Source of the DNA: Prevotella sp.
GTDB taxonomy: Bacteria; Bacteroidota; Bacteroidia; Bacteroidales; Bacteroidaceae
Assembly (NCBI GenBank): GCA_017509155.1
Contig: JAFWQE010000144.1
Location: 1 to 56,624 of the forward strand
Direction of reading: 5' to 3'
Length of the DNA: 56,624 nt
This document shows positions 8,124 through 17,703 of the stretch, piece after piece. A program made the translations under genes and the position numbers. The stretch's first letter is position 1, and every line of letters starts with the position of its first letter. Under the pieces are notes generated by a model, which was not told the origin of the DNA, made no database searches, and saw nothing but the letters and a program-made list of their open reading frames with translations.

Positions 8124-10583
8124 TTAGGGCAGGATGGTTATCTTCTTGATGACGAGGCCGTCGCCCTGAATGATGAAGGCCGTCTCGGACCAGCCGTCGG
8201 CTATTTCGCCCGTCACGCATTTCATCATCTGTTCGGTGAAAACCGTCTCCAGGGTCTCCACACCGCCCGACCAGTCGGTCAGGTTGGCGTCGGTGATGGG
8301 ATTCTTCCAGTTCGGGTCGTTGAGCTGCAGCTGTCCTGTGGACTCCGGCGTCTTGTAGATGATGAGCTTCGACTTGCCAGCCTTCAGCCCCAGCTCGGCC
8401 AGTCCGCTGCGCATGATGCGCACCTTGCCCTTGGCGTCGCTCCAGGAGAGCTGGAACGGGTAGGTGATGTTGCTGCTCTGGTCTTCCCACAAAGAGAAGG
8501 GGGCGATGTCCTGCTCGAGGTTGTTCTTGTACTTGATGGAGATCTTGGTGATGATCCACTGGTCGCCCTGGATGATGAGCATGTTGCCCCAGGCGGCGTT
8601 GGCGGTGAGGTCGTCGAGGATGTCCTGCGTGAGGGTGAGCTCAATCGACGTGGCGTCGGCACCGCCACAGTTGTCGGTCGTGAGGTAGGCTCCTCCCAGC
8701 TCGGGGAAGTTGATCTTGTCGTTCTTCCAGTTTCCGTTGTTGAACTGTGCCTGTCCCCATGAGCCGGTCTGCTGGAAGCTGACCTTCAGCGTGGCGCCGG
8801 CGGGTACTCCCTCGAAGGCACTTTCACCGATGAAGATCTTGCGGCTGTCGTCGCTCCAGGAGAGGCTGACCGGACCGTTGAAGATGACATTCTCCACTTC
8901 GCCGGCGGGAATGACGGCCATGGTGTATTCAATCTCTCCGTTGGAAGAGACGAGGCGCACCTTCGACGACGCGGTGGCGTTCTGAGGGATGGAGAAGATG
9001 ATGGCCGACGACTTGGCATCGTAGACGAAGCGCACCTCCTCGCCGTTGACGAAGACGTTGGTGAGCACGTCGCCGTTCTTCACGGGGAGCTTGACGGCGC
9101 TGCCGGCCTCTGGCGTGTTCTCTTCGTCAGGAAGGGCAGTGATGTAGCAGAAGACAGCCTCGGTGATGTTCAGCTCGGGTGCCTCGACGGTGGTGCCGTT
9201 GGCCAGGTTGAGCACGGGCTTGCCGCTGACGGCCTCCATGGGCACGGTGACGGTGATGCTGGTGCCGTCGGCAGATGCCGTGACGTCGACGGGGTCGCAA
9301 CCGAAGGAGATGCTCTTCACGAGGTCGAGGTCTACGCCGGTCATGACGATGGCGGCACCTGCGCTGATGTTGGCGTCGTTGTAGTTGGTGACGACAGGCT
9401 TGACGAGCGTGAATGGAACCTCAACGCCCTTGCCGTTGGCCATGCGAAGGGTGAGGCGGCCTTCCTGTGCCGTCTCGGGCACGGCGCTGACGATGACCTT
9501 GTCGGCCGACACCTGAATGGCGATGGCGTCGCTGACATTGGGCATCTCAACCGATGCCACCACGTCCATGTCTTGTCCGCTGATGGTGAGTGGCTGTCCG
9601 GCCTTGACGGGCTGCGGCGCTGCCACACATGCCGAGGGAGCAACGGTGACGAGCGTGCCGACGGGCACCTCCACCTCAGAACGGCACACCAGGTTGATGC
9701 TGCCATCGGGAGCCTCGGCGGGCAAGGGGAACGAAAGCGTCTTTCCGTCGCCGCTGACGGTGAAGTCGGAGAGTTCGAAGATGTTGCCGTCGTCGCCGAA
9801 CTTCACGGCGCCGATGAGGTTGAAGTGGGCACCTGTGATGGTGATGGTCTCGCCCTGCTTGGCAGTGACGGTGCCCTGTGCGCCGGCCTTTCCGCGCGGT
9901 GAGGCGAACTCGCTGATGGTGGGTGTTCCCACAATGAGCGCCTCGTCGGTCTCAATGACATTATAGGAGATGTCGGCCGTGGGGTCTTCGAGTGCTGAGA
10001 GGTCAACGTCGAGCAGGCGTATCTTGCCGGTGCGGGCGTCCTCGGGAACCTTCACCTCAATCTTGTAGCGGTCGTGGTAGAGGAAGTCCTGCTCGCTGAC
10101 CTGCAGTCCGCTCATGAACTCAACCATGTGGACCAGGTTGAGATAGTCGCCTTCGATGGTGACCACATCGCCCGGCATGACGGCTGCGGGTGAGAATCCT
10201 GTCACCTCGATGGGCTCGGTGTAGGTGAGCTCGCTTGCTGTTCGCAGCTCTCCATCGGTGCGCGACACCAGGGTGATGTATCCAACCTCGGGACCGTCCT
10301 TGGGAACGGTGACGCGTATCTCACTGGGAACGCCCGCCTTCACCACGTCGATGCTGGTGATGGGACTGACGCCAGGAATCACTACTTGTGCTATCTGGTC
10401 GAGGTTGCTGCCTACGAATCGCAGTTGTCCGCCGCGCATCACGGGGTTCGGACCGTATGCGTTGAGTTTGACACCGTCGCCATACTGGTTGGTGTCGAGG
10501 TCGTCTTCGCTGCACGCTGTCAGCACCAGCCCCGATATCAGGGCCAGCACCAACAGGGTGAATATGTTGCTATACTTTTTCAT
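8124..10583 (-). CDS. Surface glycan-binding lipoprotein with IPT/TIG repeats and two C-terminal beta-sandwich domains
   Basis: The lipoprotein signal ends LVLTAC (Cys 24) and is followed by SEDD, an acidic signal for surface export in Bacteroidota. Successive IPT/TIG-like Ig domains follow (GPNPVMRGGQLRFVGSNL, FSPAAVMPGDVVTIEGDYL, ASPRGKAG...TITGAHF and so on), filling residues about 35-550. The C-terminal 250 residues hold two similar beta-sandwiches: each starts LSWSD and has a Gly/Trp-rich centre and a hydrophobic strand such as MLIIQGDQWIITKISI or AFIIQGDGLVIKKITI. The role is to hold mannan at the surface beside SusC/SusD (SGBP-B-like position). The start at 10583 is chosen because the 15 residues before it are not signal-like. 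Thirteen nt separate it from the previous gene, so it is cotranscribed. Confidence 0.88.
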   Translation of the reverse strand: MKKYSNIFTLLVLALISGLVLTACSEDDLDTNQYGDGVKLNAYGPNPVMRGGQLRFVGSNLDQIAQVVIPGVSPITSIDVVKAGVPSEIRVTVPKDGPEVGYITLVSRTDGELRTASELTYTEPIEVTGFSPAAVMPGDVVTIEGDYLNLVHMVEFMSGLQVSEQDFLYHDRYKIEVKVPEDARTGKIRLLDVDLSALEDPTADISYNVIETDEALIVGTPTISEFASPRGKAGAQGTVTAKQGETITITGAHFNLIGAVKFGDDGNIFELSDFTVSGDGKTLSFPLPAEAPDGSINLVCRSEVEVPVGTLVTVAPSACVAAPQPVKAGQPLTISGQDMDVVASVEMPNVSDAIAIQVSADKVIVSAVPETAQEGRLTLRMANGKGVEVPFTLVKPVVTNYNDANISAGAAIVMTGVDLDLVKSISFGCDPVDVTASADGTSITVTVPMEAVSGKPVLNLANGTTVEAPELNITEAVFCYITALPDEENTPEAGSAVKLPVKNGDVLTNVFVNGEEVRFVYDAKSSAIIFSIPQNATASSKVRLVSSNGEIEYTMAVIPAGEVENVIFNGPVSLSWSDDSRKIFIGESAFEGVPAGATLKVSFQQTGSWGQAQFNNGNWKNDKINFPELGGAYLTTDNCGGADATSIELTLTQDILDDLTANAAWGNMLIIQGDQWIITKISIKYKNNLEQDIAPFSLWEDQSSNITYPFQLSWSDAKGKVRIMRSGLAELGLKAGKSKLIIYKTPESTGQLQLNDPNWKNPITDANLTDWSGGVETLETVFTEQMMKCVTGEIADGWSETAFIIQGDGLVIKKITILP

Positions 10584-10596
10584 GTCTTTGGATTTT

Positions 10597-11988
10597 TTAC
10601 TTGTTAGGCACAGCACGAATGTTGTCAATCTTAATGATAGGCGTGCATTCTGTTCCAGGTATGCCGCCGCCCATTACGAAGATGGAGAGGCTCGTGAAGT
10701 CTGAGAGCTTCGGCGTGTTGCTGGTGACGCCGCCGTCCTTGTCGTAGATGAAGCTGCTGAACGGCATGGTGACCGTGATCCACTGGTCGTTGGTGTCGAA
10801 GCTGCCCGTAGTCGTCCAGGGACGATACATCGCGCGTCCGAACTTGCCGAGGTCGTTTGCCTCGTTGTTGAAGACGTGGGCGTTGGCAGCGGCCACCGTT
10901 CCGGCATAGCCGTCAATGGGATTTCCCGAGATGGTCACCTTGTCGAGACCCTCGAAGCAAATCTGCATGGCGCCGGCCATCCACGGCGAGGCCTTCGGAA
11001 TGAAGAGCTCGAACTTCAGCGACATGTTCTCATAGTTGGTGAAGTCCACCAGGTTGTTGAGCGCGATGCCTTCGCCCGAGGTGATGTTCTGTGGCGAATC
11101 CCACGAGCCGCACCAGTATTCGAACGAGAAGTTGGCATCGTCCCAGTCGGCGTTTTCCGACAGTTTGGCCGTTCCGTTGCCCAGCTGTACGAACTTGCCG
11201 GTGATGGACGTCTCGTCGGAAAGAATCTCGCGGTCGTGCCATCCGTGGTTGCCCAGTCCGGTGGCACCGTCAAAGTCGAAGAGCATGCCCCGAGAATCCA
11301 TGTAGCGGAACGGTGCCTGGGTGGCGCCATAGACCGATGTCACGGTGATGGGGCCTTCGACAGCGCCTTCGGGAACGGTGAATGTCACCGAGGAATAGTC
11401 GCTGGCTACTTCCACGTCGGTGGCAGGCAGGTCTTGTCCAGCCGCATTCTTGAACGTCACTGTGAGCGGCGTGTTCGGGTCGTCAATCATGTAGCCGCCG
11501 TAGATGGTCGCCCTGGAGCCTGCGGGAGCATACTCGCAAGACATCGACGCGACGGAAGGTGCGGAGATGATCACCTTGAAGTCTACCTCGACGGTCTGAC
11601 CGGAGGAGGTGATGAGATACATCTTGTCGCTCACCTCGGTGGGCACGCTGCCCGGCACATTCACGATGAGCGTGTGGTCGGTGATGTAGCTGGTGTTCAG
11701 GTTGGCTTCCAGGTCGTTGAAGAACACCTTCACCACGCTGCGCAGGTTCTCACCCACGAGACAGAGCGTGCTCGAAGGATAGGCGCTCTCAACAAGCTCG
11801 CCGTTTGTGTACTTCGTGTCCTCGTCGTCGGTGTTGCTGGTCACCTCGCTGCTCAGGCAACGGATGTAGTTGACCACGGGAACGCCATCGGCCACCTCGT
11901 ATTTGTCGGGCTCATCCTCGCAAGAGGTGAGACCCACGGCCAACAGTGCCACCGACAAGAACAATATTTTTTTCATATACTTGTTCAT
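10597..11988 (-). CDS. Surface glycan-binding lipoprotein, IPT domain plus SGBP-type binding domain
   Basis: The lipobox is LAVGLTSC (Cys 23), followed by EDEPD, consistent with surface exposure. One or two Ig/IPT-like domains span residues about 35-240 (CLVGENLRSVVKVFFND, APAGSRATIYGGYM). The C-terminal 220 residues (LFDFDGATGLGNHGWHDRE to the end) resemble the ligand-binding domain of surface glycan-binding proteins such as those of xyloglucan loci (SGBP_B_XBD-like), with several Trp and Tyr available for sugar stacking (FEYWCGSWD, MYRPWTTTG). It lies directly downstream of susD, the usual place for this class. Substrate is inferred as beta-mannan only from the GH26 genes in the operon. Confidence 0.88.
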   Translation of the reverse strand: MNKYMKKILFLSVALLAVGLTSCEDEPDKYEVADGVPVVNYIRCLSSEVTSNTDDEDTKYTNGELVESAYPSSTLCLVGENLRSVVKVFFNDLEANLNTSYITDHTLIVNVPGSVPTEVSDKMYLITSSGQTVEVDFKVIISAPSVASMSCEYAPAGSRATIYGGYMIDDPNTPLTVTFKNAAGQDLPATDVEVASDYSSVTFTVPEGAVEGPITVTSVYGATQAPFRYMDSRGMLFDFDGATGLGNHGWHDREILSDETSITGKFVQLGNGTAKLSENADWDDANFSFEYWCGSWDSPQNITSGEGIALNNLVDFTNYENMSLKFELFIPKASPWMAGAMQICFEGLDKVTISGNPIDGYAGTVAAANAHVFNNEANDLGKFGRAMYRPWTTTGSFDTNDQWITVTMPFSSFIYDKDGGVTSNTPKLSDFTSLSIFVMGGGIPGTECTPIIKIDNIRAVPNK

Positions 11989-12016
11989 AGCTTGGTTCTG
12001 TTAATGATGGAAAATG

Positions 12017-13822
12017 TTAATAGCTGTATGTCTCACGCACGTCTACATGCACTCCGTCTACGCTTGAACCCAGGTTGGGGTTGAAGATGACGTCTTCCGT
12101 GGGGAAGGGCATGAAGAAGTATTTCTTGCCCGTGTCGGGGTCGCTTTTCATAAGTGACGTCACGGTGGGCGCTGCTGTCTGGTTGTCATACTGCATGCTT
12201 GTGCTCACGTTCCAGACGCCTGTCTGATAGTAGGTGCGGTAGAGCTCGCTCAGTCCCCACATGGCGTTGCGCTTCTGGTTGAGCAGCTCGTTCACGCAGA
12301 AGTCGGGGTCATAGTAGGATACACGGACGTAATCGTACCAGCGGTCTCCCTCCATGGCTAGTTCCAGACGGCGCTCCTTCCACACGTCGTCCCAGGAAAC
12401 CGATGTGGGTCTGGGCGCACTGGGGATGGCGCGATGGCGCACGGCGTAGAAGGCATCGATGACATTCGGGTCGGTAGATGTGGCGCGGCCGGCTCCAAGC
12501 ATGGCCTCGGCATAGACCAGGTAGACATCGGAGAGGCGCAGGATGTGAGTGGCCAGGCTGTAGGACATACGGCTGGCATTGTGGCCAGTGCCCTGAACGT
12601 GGTCGAAGTCGTCGCCATAGAGATGCTTCACGGTGTTGCTGCCCGTGGCCGACTGGCAGATGACCTGTCCGTCCTGGATGGTTACCGAGGGATTATACTG
12701 GTCGTCGAACATGAATTTCAGGTAGTCGAAGCCTTTCTGTCCGTTGCCCATGTCGTGGTCCTGCCAGAAATAGTCGTACTTGAAACCGGGCAACATCATC
12801 GTTGCCTTCAGACGGGTGTCCACGGCATTGATCCAGGCGTCGGGTGTCTGTTCGAGCAGTTTCACGCCGAAGGCCTCCTGCAGGTCTACCGAGATGCCGT
12901 TCCATCCGCCCCAGAGGTCGCCGAACTCGTCGAAGCCATTGGCAAAGAGGTCGCTCTGCAACGTGTTCTGAGCGGTCCACTCACCGTTGATGCAGCTCCA
13001 GCGGAATGCGATGAGGCTCTCCTCGCTCTTGTTGTTCTTCAGGCGGAACACGTCGCTGTAGTTAGGCAGCAAGTGGCGTCCCGAGTTGTCGATTACGTCC
13101 TTTGCATACTGCGCAGCCTTGGCGAGGTCGTCGCCGTTGAGCGAGCCCCTGACGCCGGCTTTGGTCAGGTAGACCTTGGCGAGCAGGCCCTCGGCCCCGT
13201 AGTAGTCTATGCGTCCTGCCTCGAGCGGACTCTTCGGCAGCACCTTCATGGCTTCCTCGAGCGTCATGATGATGTATTCATACACGTCTTCGCGCTTCAC
13301 CTTCGGTGCGGTGCTGTAGGTTCCCTTCGACAGTTCTTCCGAGTTGTCGTGCACAATGGGTACTTCTCCGAAGGAGCGCACAAGGAAGAAGTAGGCCATG
13401 GCCTTCCATGTGAGGCATTCGCCCATGCACTGGTTGCGCACGGCTTCCGATGCGGTGCTGCCCTTGATATACTGATACACGGTGTTGGCGTGTGCAATGA
13501 CGGCCCACAGCGAGTAGGACATGTTCACCAGGTCCTGGTCGCTGCCGTTCAGGGTGAAGGTCATGTAGGGTGAGCTGCCCCAGTAGTAGTTGCCCGAGAA
13601 CACCTCGCCCACCTTGATGAAGCCTCGCTGGAAGTCGTACCAGGGCGAGTTGTAGAGGTAGGCCGTTCCAGCCAGACACTGGGCGTCGGTCTTGTAGTAG
13701 CCGTCGGCGACATAGCTGTCTTCGGTCGGCTTGTCGAGATAGTCGTCGCACGATGTTGCCGTCAGGGCGAGCACCGACGCGATGGCCAGGTATTTGATAT
13801 TTGATAGTTTCATAACGTTCAT
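12017..13822 (-). CDS. susD: SusD/RagB outer-membrane glycan-binding lipoprotein (mannan locus)
   Basis: The lipoprotein signal has Cys 25 (ALTATSC), followed by DDYLDKPTEDSY, the classic SusD opening. TPR-type helices include YSLWAVIAHANTVYQYI, GECLTWKAMAYFFLVRSFGEVP and GAEGLLAKVYLTKAGVRG. The C-terminal part has the SusD signature ETYAEAML-like segment VYLVYAEAML and WDDVWKERRLELAMEGDRWYD. Length (601) is slightly above the usual 500-600. It should cap the partner SusC barrel and bind mannan oligosaccharides. An alternative start is the ATG at 13813. Confidence 0.95.
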   Translation of the reverse strand: MNVMKLSNIKYLAIASVLALTATSCDDYLDKPTEDSYVADGYYKTDAQCLAGTAYLYNSPWYDFQRGFIKVGEVFSGNYYWGSSPYMTFTLNGSDQDLVNMSYSLWAVIAHANTVYQYIKGSTASEAVRNQCMGECLTWKAMAYFFLVRSFGEVPIVHDNSEELSKGTYSTAPKVKREDVYEYIIMTLEEAMKVLPKSPLEAGRIDYYGAEGLLAKVYLTKAGVRGSLNGDDLAKAAQYAKDVIDNSGRHLLPNYSDVFRLKNNKSEESLIAFRWSCINGEWTAQNTLQSDLFANGFDEFGDLWGGWNGISVDLQEAFGVKLLEQTPDAWINAVDTRLKATMMLPGFKYDYFWQDHDMGNGQKGFDYLKFMFDDQYNPSVTIQDGQVICQSATGSNTVKHLYGDDFDHVQGTGHNASRMSYSLATHILRLSDVYLVYAEAMLGAGRATSTDPNVIDAFYAVRHRAIPSAPRPTSVSWDDVWKERRLELAMEGDRWYDYVRVSYYDPDFCVNELLNQKRNAMWGLSELYRTYYQTGVWNVSTSMQYDNQTAAPTVTSLMKSDPDTGKKYFFMPFPTEDVIFNPNLGSSVDGVHVDVRETYSY

Positions 13823-13844
13823 ATTTATATAAGGTATACAGACA

Positions 13845-16800
13845 TTAGAATGAAATGTTCAGGCCAAACGAACATGTCGTAGGCGAAGGATAGCGTCCGT
13901 TGTCCAGTCCGAGCACATTGGGCGACTGCGTGCTGCTGCCTATCTCTGGGTCGTAGCCGTCGTAGTCGGTGATGGTGAGCAGATTCTGGATGTTGGTATA
14001 GATGCGCAGCGACTCGATGCCCCACTTCCTGACCATCTGCTTGGGGAAGGTGTAGCCCAGCGAGATGTTCTTCAGGCGGATGTAGGAGCCGTCTTCAATG
14101 TAGCGGTCGCTCCAACGGTCGTTGTCGTTAGGGTCGCCCAGCGTGAGTCTCGGCTGCGAGGCACCCGGGTTTTTCACGCGGATGTTGGTGATGTCGTCGT
14201 ACCAGTTGTAGACCAGCATGCCGTCGCCGCGGTCTACGCCCATGGAGTAGTCCTTCGACGGGTCTATGGGTTCCAGTATCGTACGGTCCATCACATCCTT
14301 CAGCTGGTTGGTCCACGACGAGTTCATGTGCGTCAGCTTCATCTTGTTGTAGTTGCCCACCTTGTTGCCGTATGAGCCGTTGATGAAGATGGTGAGGTCG
14401 AAGTTCTTGTAGCGGAATGTGTTGTTGAAGCCGAACGTGAACTTTGGCAGCGGCGAGCCGATGTTGGTACGGTCGTTCTCGTCGATGACGCCGTCGCCGT
14501 TCAGGTCCTTATACTTGATGTCGCCCACCCACACGGTGCTGGCCTTGGCATAGACGCCGTTGCTGGGATAGTGCACGGGCTTGGGCGATGTCTCTATGTC
14601 CTCGAGGCTCTGGTAGATGCCGTCGGTGACGTAGCCGTAGAACGAATAGAGGCTCTCGCCCACCTGCGTGAGGCTCACGAGGTCGCTCCACTGACCATAG
14701 CCGGGCAGCGGCACGTCGCTGGCGCTGTTGCCACTCAGGGCCACGAGCTTGTTCTTGTTGAACGAGATCTGGAACTCGCTGTCCCACTCAAAGCGGCCAA
14801 TGAGCGGATGCGTGGTGAGCGTCATCTCCAGACCCGTGTTGCGGATGGTGCCATAGTTACCCCACGGTGCCTGGAGCTTCGACGAGCCGTTGCCCGAGGT
14901 TCCCATGGTGGAGGGGAGCTTCAGTTCCATGAGCATGTCTCTCGATTCCTTGCGATACCAGTCGACCACCAGGTTGATGCGGTCGCGCAGGAAGCCAAGG
15001 TCGAGACCAACGTTCCACTGCTCCTGGCTCTCCCACTTGATGCCTGTGTTGGCAATGTTGAGCGGACGGTAGCCCTTGCCCAGGTCACTGGTCATCACCG
15101 AGAGGCTGACGCCCCACTTGTAGCCGCCAATGCTGGCGTTACCGGTTTGTCCCCAGCCCACGCGAAGCTTACCGTTGCTGACGATATTCTCCAAGGGCTT
15201 GAAGAACTTCTCGTTGTTGAAACGCCACGATGCAGCCAGCGAATGGAAGCCTGCCCAGCGGTTGTCGGGACCGAAGTTCGACGAGCCGTCGTAGCGGTAG
15301 GTGTAGGTGGCGTTGTAGCGATTGTCGAAGCTGTAGGTCCAGCGGGTGAAGAACGACGCCATCGACGACGAGCCGAAGCCGCTGCCGATGGTGGGAACGT
15401 CGGCGCCCAGCGACGGGTTGTGCACGTCGTTGGAGGGAAGGCCCTTGCCGCTAACCTGTATGTAGTCGTATTTCGACTCCCAGCACTCCTGGCCGAACAT
15501 GGCCGTCACCGAGTGCTTGTCGAAGGTGTTGCTGTAGGTCACGTAGTTCTTGAACTGCAGGAATGTGGAGCTGTTCTTCTGGATGGAGCTCTCGTTCTTG
15601 GTCACGAAGTAGTGGGGCAGCTCCACCGTGGGCTGGAAGGTCTCACCCTTGCTCCAGTTCAGGTCGAAGCCCACCTCGGTGTGCCACACCACATGCTTGA
15701 GCGGCGTCACCTCGAAGAACAGGTTGCCGTTCAGCTTCTGACGGTTCAGCAGGATGTCCTTCATCTTCGCAATGGCAATGGGGTTGGGGTTGCTCGAGCC
15801 CTCGGACGATACGGATGAATAGTTGCCGTTCACGTCGTAGATGGGAATGTTGGGCGTGGTTGTCAGCGAGTAGTTGATGATACCCTCCTCACCGTCGGCC
15901 AGCTTCAGGTCGTCGTTGGTGTTGGAGAAGCTCACGCTGGCGCCCATCTTCAGCCACGACTTGAGCTGCGCGTCGAGATTGGCGCGGAAGTTGAGACGCT
16001 CAAACTCGGAGCCGATGATGGTTCCTTCCTGGTTCATGTAGCCGCCCGACACGTAGTACTGCACCTTGTCGGTGCCGCCGCTGACGTTCACCTGGTGCGA
16101 GTGCTGGAGTGCCGTCTGGAAGATGGCGTCCTGCCAGTTGGTACCCTTGCCCAGGATGCTGGGGTCGCTCATCGACGCACTGGGGTTGAGCACCTCGCCC
16201 TGAGCCACGAATCCGTTGTAGTAGTCGGCATATTCGCGCAGGTTGAGCAGCTCGAGTCGCTTCTGCTGGCGGTTCAGTGCCACCATGCCGTTATACGAGA
16301 ACTTGGCCGAGCCTTCCTTACCGTGCTTCGTGGTGATGAGCACCACGCCGTTGGCACCTTGCGCACCGTAGATGGCGGTGGCAGAGGCATCCTTCAGGAT
16401 TTCCATCGAAACGATGTCGGCGGGGTCGATGGTCGAGAGGGGCGAGATGGTGGACACCGAGCCGTTGCCCAGTGCATCGCCCAGACCATAGGAGTAGCCC
16501 GTGGCGCCGCCGCTCTGCACAATGACGCCGTCGATGACGTACAAAGGCTCAGCGTTGGCGTTGATAGTGGCCGTACCACGCACGCGGATGGCCGACGAGC
16601 TGCCGGGGGCACCCGACGTGGAAACTGCCGTCACACCGGCGGCGCGGCCCTGCAGCGACTGGTCGAGCGATGTGATGATGGAACCCTTCACCGCCGACTC
16701 GCCCATAGAGACCGAGGCGCCAGAGATGTCGCTCTTCTTCATTGTTCCATAACCAACCACCACCACTTCGTCGAGGCTGGTGTTGTCTTCTTCAAGCGAA

Positions 16801-17126
16801 ATGCTCAGGGTGGACGCGTTGCCAACCTTCACTTCCCTCGTGACATATCCAACATACGAAACCTGAAGCGTCGCTCCAGGCTTTACCATGATTGAGAAGT
16901 TGCCGTCCATGTCGGTGACAACACCGTTGTTGGTGCCCTTCTCCATGACAGTGGCGCCGATAACCGGGCCCATGGCATCGCTCACGACACCCGTCACTTT
17001 TCGCGCCTGTTGCACCGCCTGCAGGTCTGTAGGGGCAGTCTCTGCCTTCGCCTGGGGCGAATAGCATAGCGCAAAGAATGAACAGGCGCCGACAAGCAAC
17101 GCTGTCTTTCTTAAGTTCATGCTCAT
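13845..17126 (-). CDS. susC: SusC/RagA TonB-dependent outer-membrane transporter (mannan locus)
   Basis: The signal peptide ends near CYSPQAKAE. A CarboxypepD-regulatory-like domain (KVTGVVSDAMGPVIGATV...GNFSIMVKPGA) follows, then the TonB box/plug (SLDEVVVVGYGTMKKSD, VRGTATINANAEPLYVIDG, EILKDASATAIYGAQGANGV) and a 22-strand beta barrel ending in aromatic NISF. At 1,093 residues it is of normal SusC length. It imports oligosaccharides across the outer membrane with SusD. It is the first gene of a six-gene operon running to 4805. The stop is 23 nt before the susD start. Confidence 0.96.
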   Translation of the reverse strand: MSMNLRKTALLVGACSFFALCYSPQAKAETAPTDLQAVQQARKVTGVVSDAMGPVIGATVMEKGTNNGVVTDMDGNFSIMVKPGATLQVSYVGYVTREVKVGNASTLSISLEEDNTSLDEVVVVGYGTMKKSDISGASVSMGESAVKGSIITSLDQSLQGRAAGVTAVSTSGAPGSSSAIRVRGTATINANAEPLYVIDGVIVQSGGATGYSYGLGDALGNGSVSTISPLSTIDPADIVSMEILKDASATAIYGAQGANGVVLITTKHGKEGSAKFSYNGMVALNRQQKRLELLNLREYADYYNGFVAQGEVLNPSASMSDPSILGKGTNWQDAIFQTALQHSHQVNVSGGTDKVQYYVSGGYMNQEGTIIGSEFERLNFRANLDAQLKSWLKMGASVSFSNTNDDLKLADGEEGIINYSLTTTPNIPIYDVNGNYSSVSSEGSSNPNPIAIAKMKDILLNRQKLNGNLFFEVTPLKHVVWHTEVGFDLNWSKGETFQPTVELPHYFVTKNESSIQKNSSTFLQFKNYVTYSNTFDKHSVTAMFGQECWESKYDYIQVSGKGLPSNDVHNPSLGADVPTIGSGFGSSSMASFFTRWTYSFDNRYNATYTYRYDGSSNFGPDNRWAGFHSLAASWRFNNEKFFKPLENIVSNGKLRVGWGQTGNASIGGYKWGVSLSVMTSDLGKGYRPLNIANTGIKWESQEQWNVGLDLGFLRDRINLVVDWYRKESRDMLMELKLPSTMGTSGNGSSKLQAPWGNYGTIRNTGLEMTLTTHPLIGRFEWDSEFQISFNKNKLVALSGNSASDVPLPGYGQWSDLVSLTQVGESLYSFYGYVTDGIYQSLEDIETSPKPVHYPSNGVYAKASTVWVGDIKYKDLNGDGVIDENDRTNIGSPLPKFTFGFNNTFRYKNFDLTIFINGSYGNKVGNYNKMKLTHMNSSWTNQLKDVMDRTILEPIDPSKDYSMGVDRGDGMLVYNWYDDITNIRVKNPGASQPRLTLGDPNDNDRWSDRYIEDGSYIRLKNISLGYTFPKQMVRKWGIESLRIYTNIQNLLTITDYDGYDPEIGSSTQSPNVLGLDNGRYPSPTTCSFGLNISF

Positions 17127-17197
17127 ACTTTTAGGTTTTTATTATTAGTAGTTATTCAACTTTTAGGTTGCGACTTCTTGGCAGTCTATAACGGGTG

Positions 17198-17205
17198 CAA
17201 AGATA
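17198..17205 (-). promoter_or_regulatory. -7 element of the mannan-locus promoter
   Basis: TATCTTTG on the minus strand matches TAnnTTTG and is followed by C. It gives a leader of about 65 nt before the susC ATG. I see no good -33 TTTG at the normal distance, which suggests dependence on an activator. Confidence 0.6.
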
Positions 17206-17367
17206 GCACAAATCTTTGAAATCATACTATACTATTTTGCTCTTTATTTGTCTTTTCTTTGTTTTTTTTACAAAAGGCACGGAAAAAGCGCTGTCAAGGC
17301 GGTTTCTTGGTGTACGAAAAGTCCTGCAAAAATGACCATTCTTGAGTCACAAATGCCCATAAAGACT

Positions 17368-17411
17368 CATGGGCATTCGTACTTTCATTCATGTGCATTC
17401 GTGTTTGGGCA
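17368..17411. repeat. 22-nt repeat block, 2 copies
   Basis: CATGGGCATTCG at 17368 and CATGTGCATTCG at 17390 are exactly 22 nt apart. The second half of the units is less conserved. Confidence 0.55.
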
Positions 17412-17421
17412 AAATAAGAAC

Positions 17422-17492
17422 GCCAGTTTTTCTTAGTTTATTCGGCAGTTTTTCTTAGTTTATTCGGCAGTTTTTTGCGTTTTATTTGGCAG
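17422..17492. repeat. 22-nt repeat block, 3 full copies and the start of a fourth
   Basis: The triplet CAG of GGCAG (GCCAG in the first) recurs at 17424, 17446, 17468 and 17490, exactly 22 nt apart. The first two units share CAGTTTTTCTTAGTTTATTC and the third is a diverged version. Confidence 0.75.
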
Positions 17493-17500
17493 ATAAAAGC

Positions 17501-17588
17501 AACAATTCCATTGGAATCGTTGAACAATGTCAATGGAATCGTTGAACAAAACCAATGGAATCGTTCAACAATATCAATGGAATCGTTT
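17501..17588. repeat. 22-nt repeat array A, 4 copies
   Basis: AACAA recurs at 17501, 17523, 17545 and 17567. Each unit contains CAATGGAATCGTT or its near-palindromic variant. This is the same family as arrays at 25676 and 43112 but in reverse orientation. It begins 11 nt (half a unit) out of phase with the preceding block. Confidence 0.8.
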
Positions 17589-17703
17589 CTTCGTTTCGTC
17601 GTATTGGTTTCCGGAGATTGGTGGTTTCTGCAGGCAAAACCGATGGTTTATGTGCGTCAAAGTAGCGCAGCCGGTCGGCAATTACTGTAAGTTTGTCCTG
17701 TTC

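Larger units (their letters stand above)
17206..17703. other. Gene-free region upstream of susC, built largely of 22-nt periodic repeats
   Basis: No convincing gene. An inverted repeat (AATGCCCAT / ATGGGCATT) spans 17352-17379. From 17368 to 17588 almost all of the sequence is arranged with a period of 22 nt, in three blocks described separately. The array starts about 160 bp upstream of the susC -7 element. Confidence 0.7.

Noticed and set aside
17501-17588. 22-nt arrays as a CRISPR array
   Set aside because: The units follow each other without unique spacers, and no cas genes are next to them.
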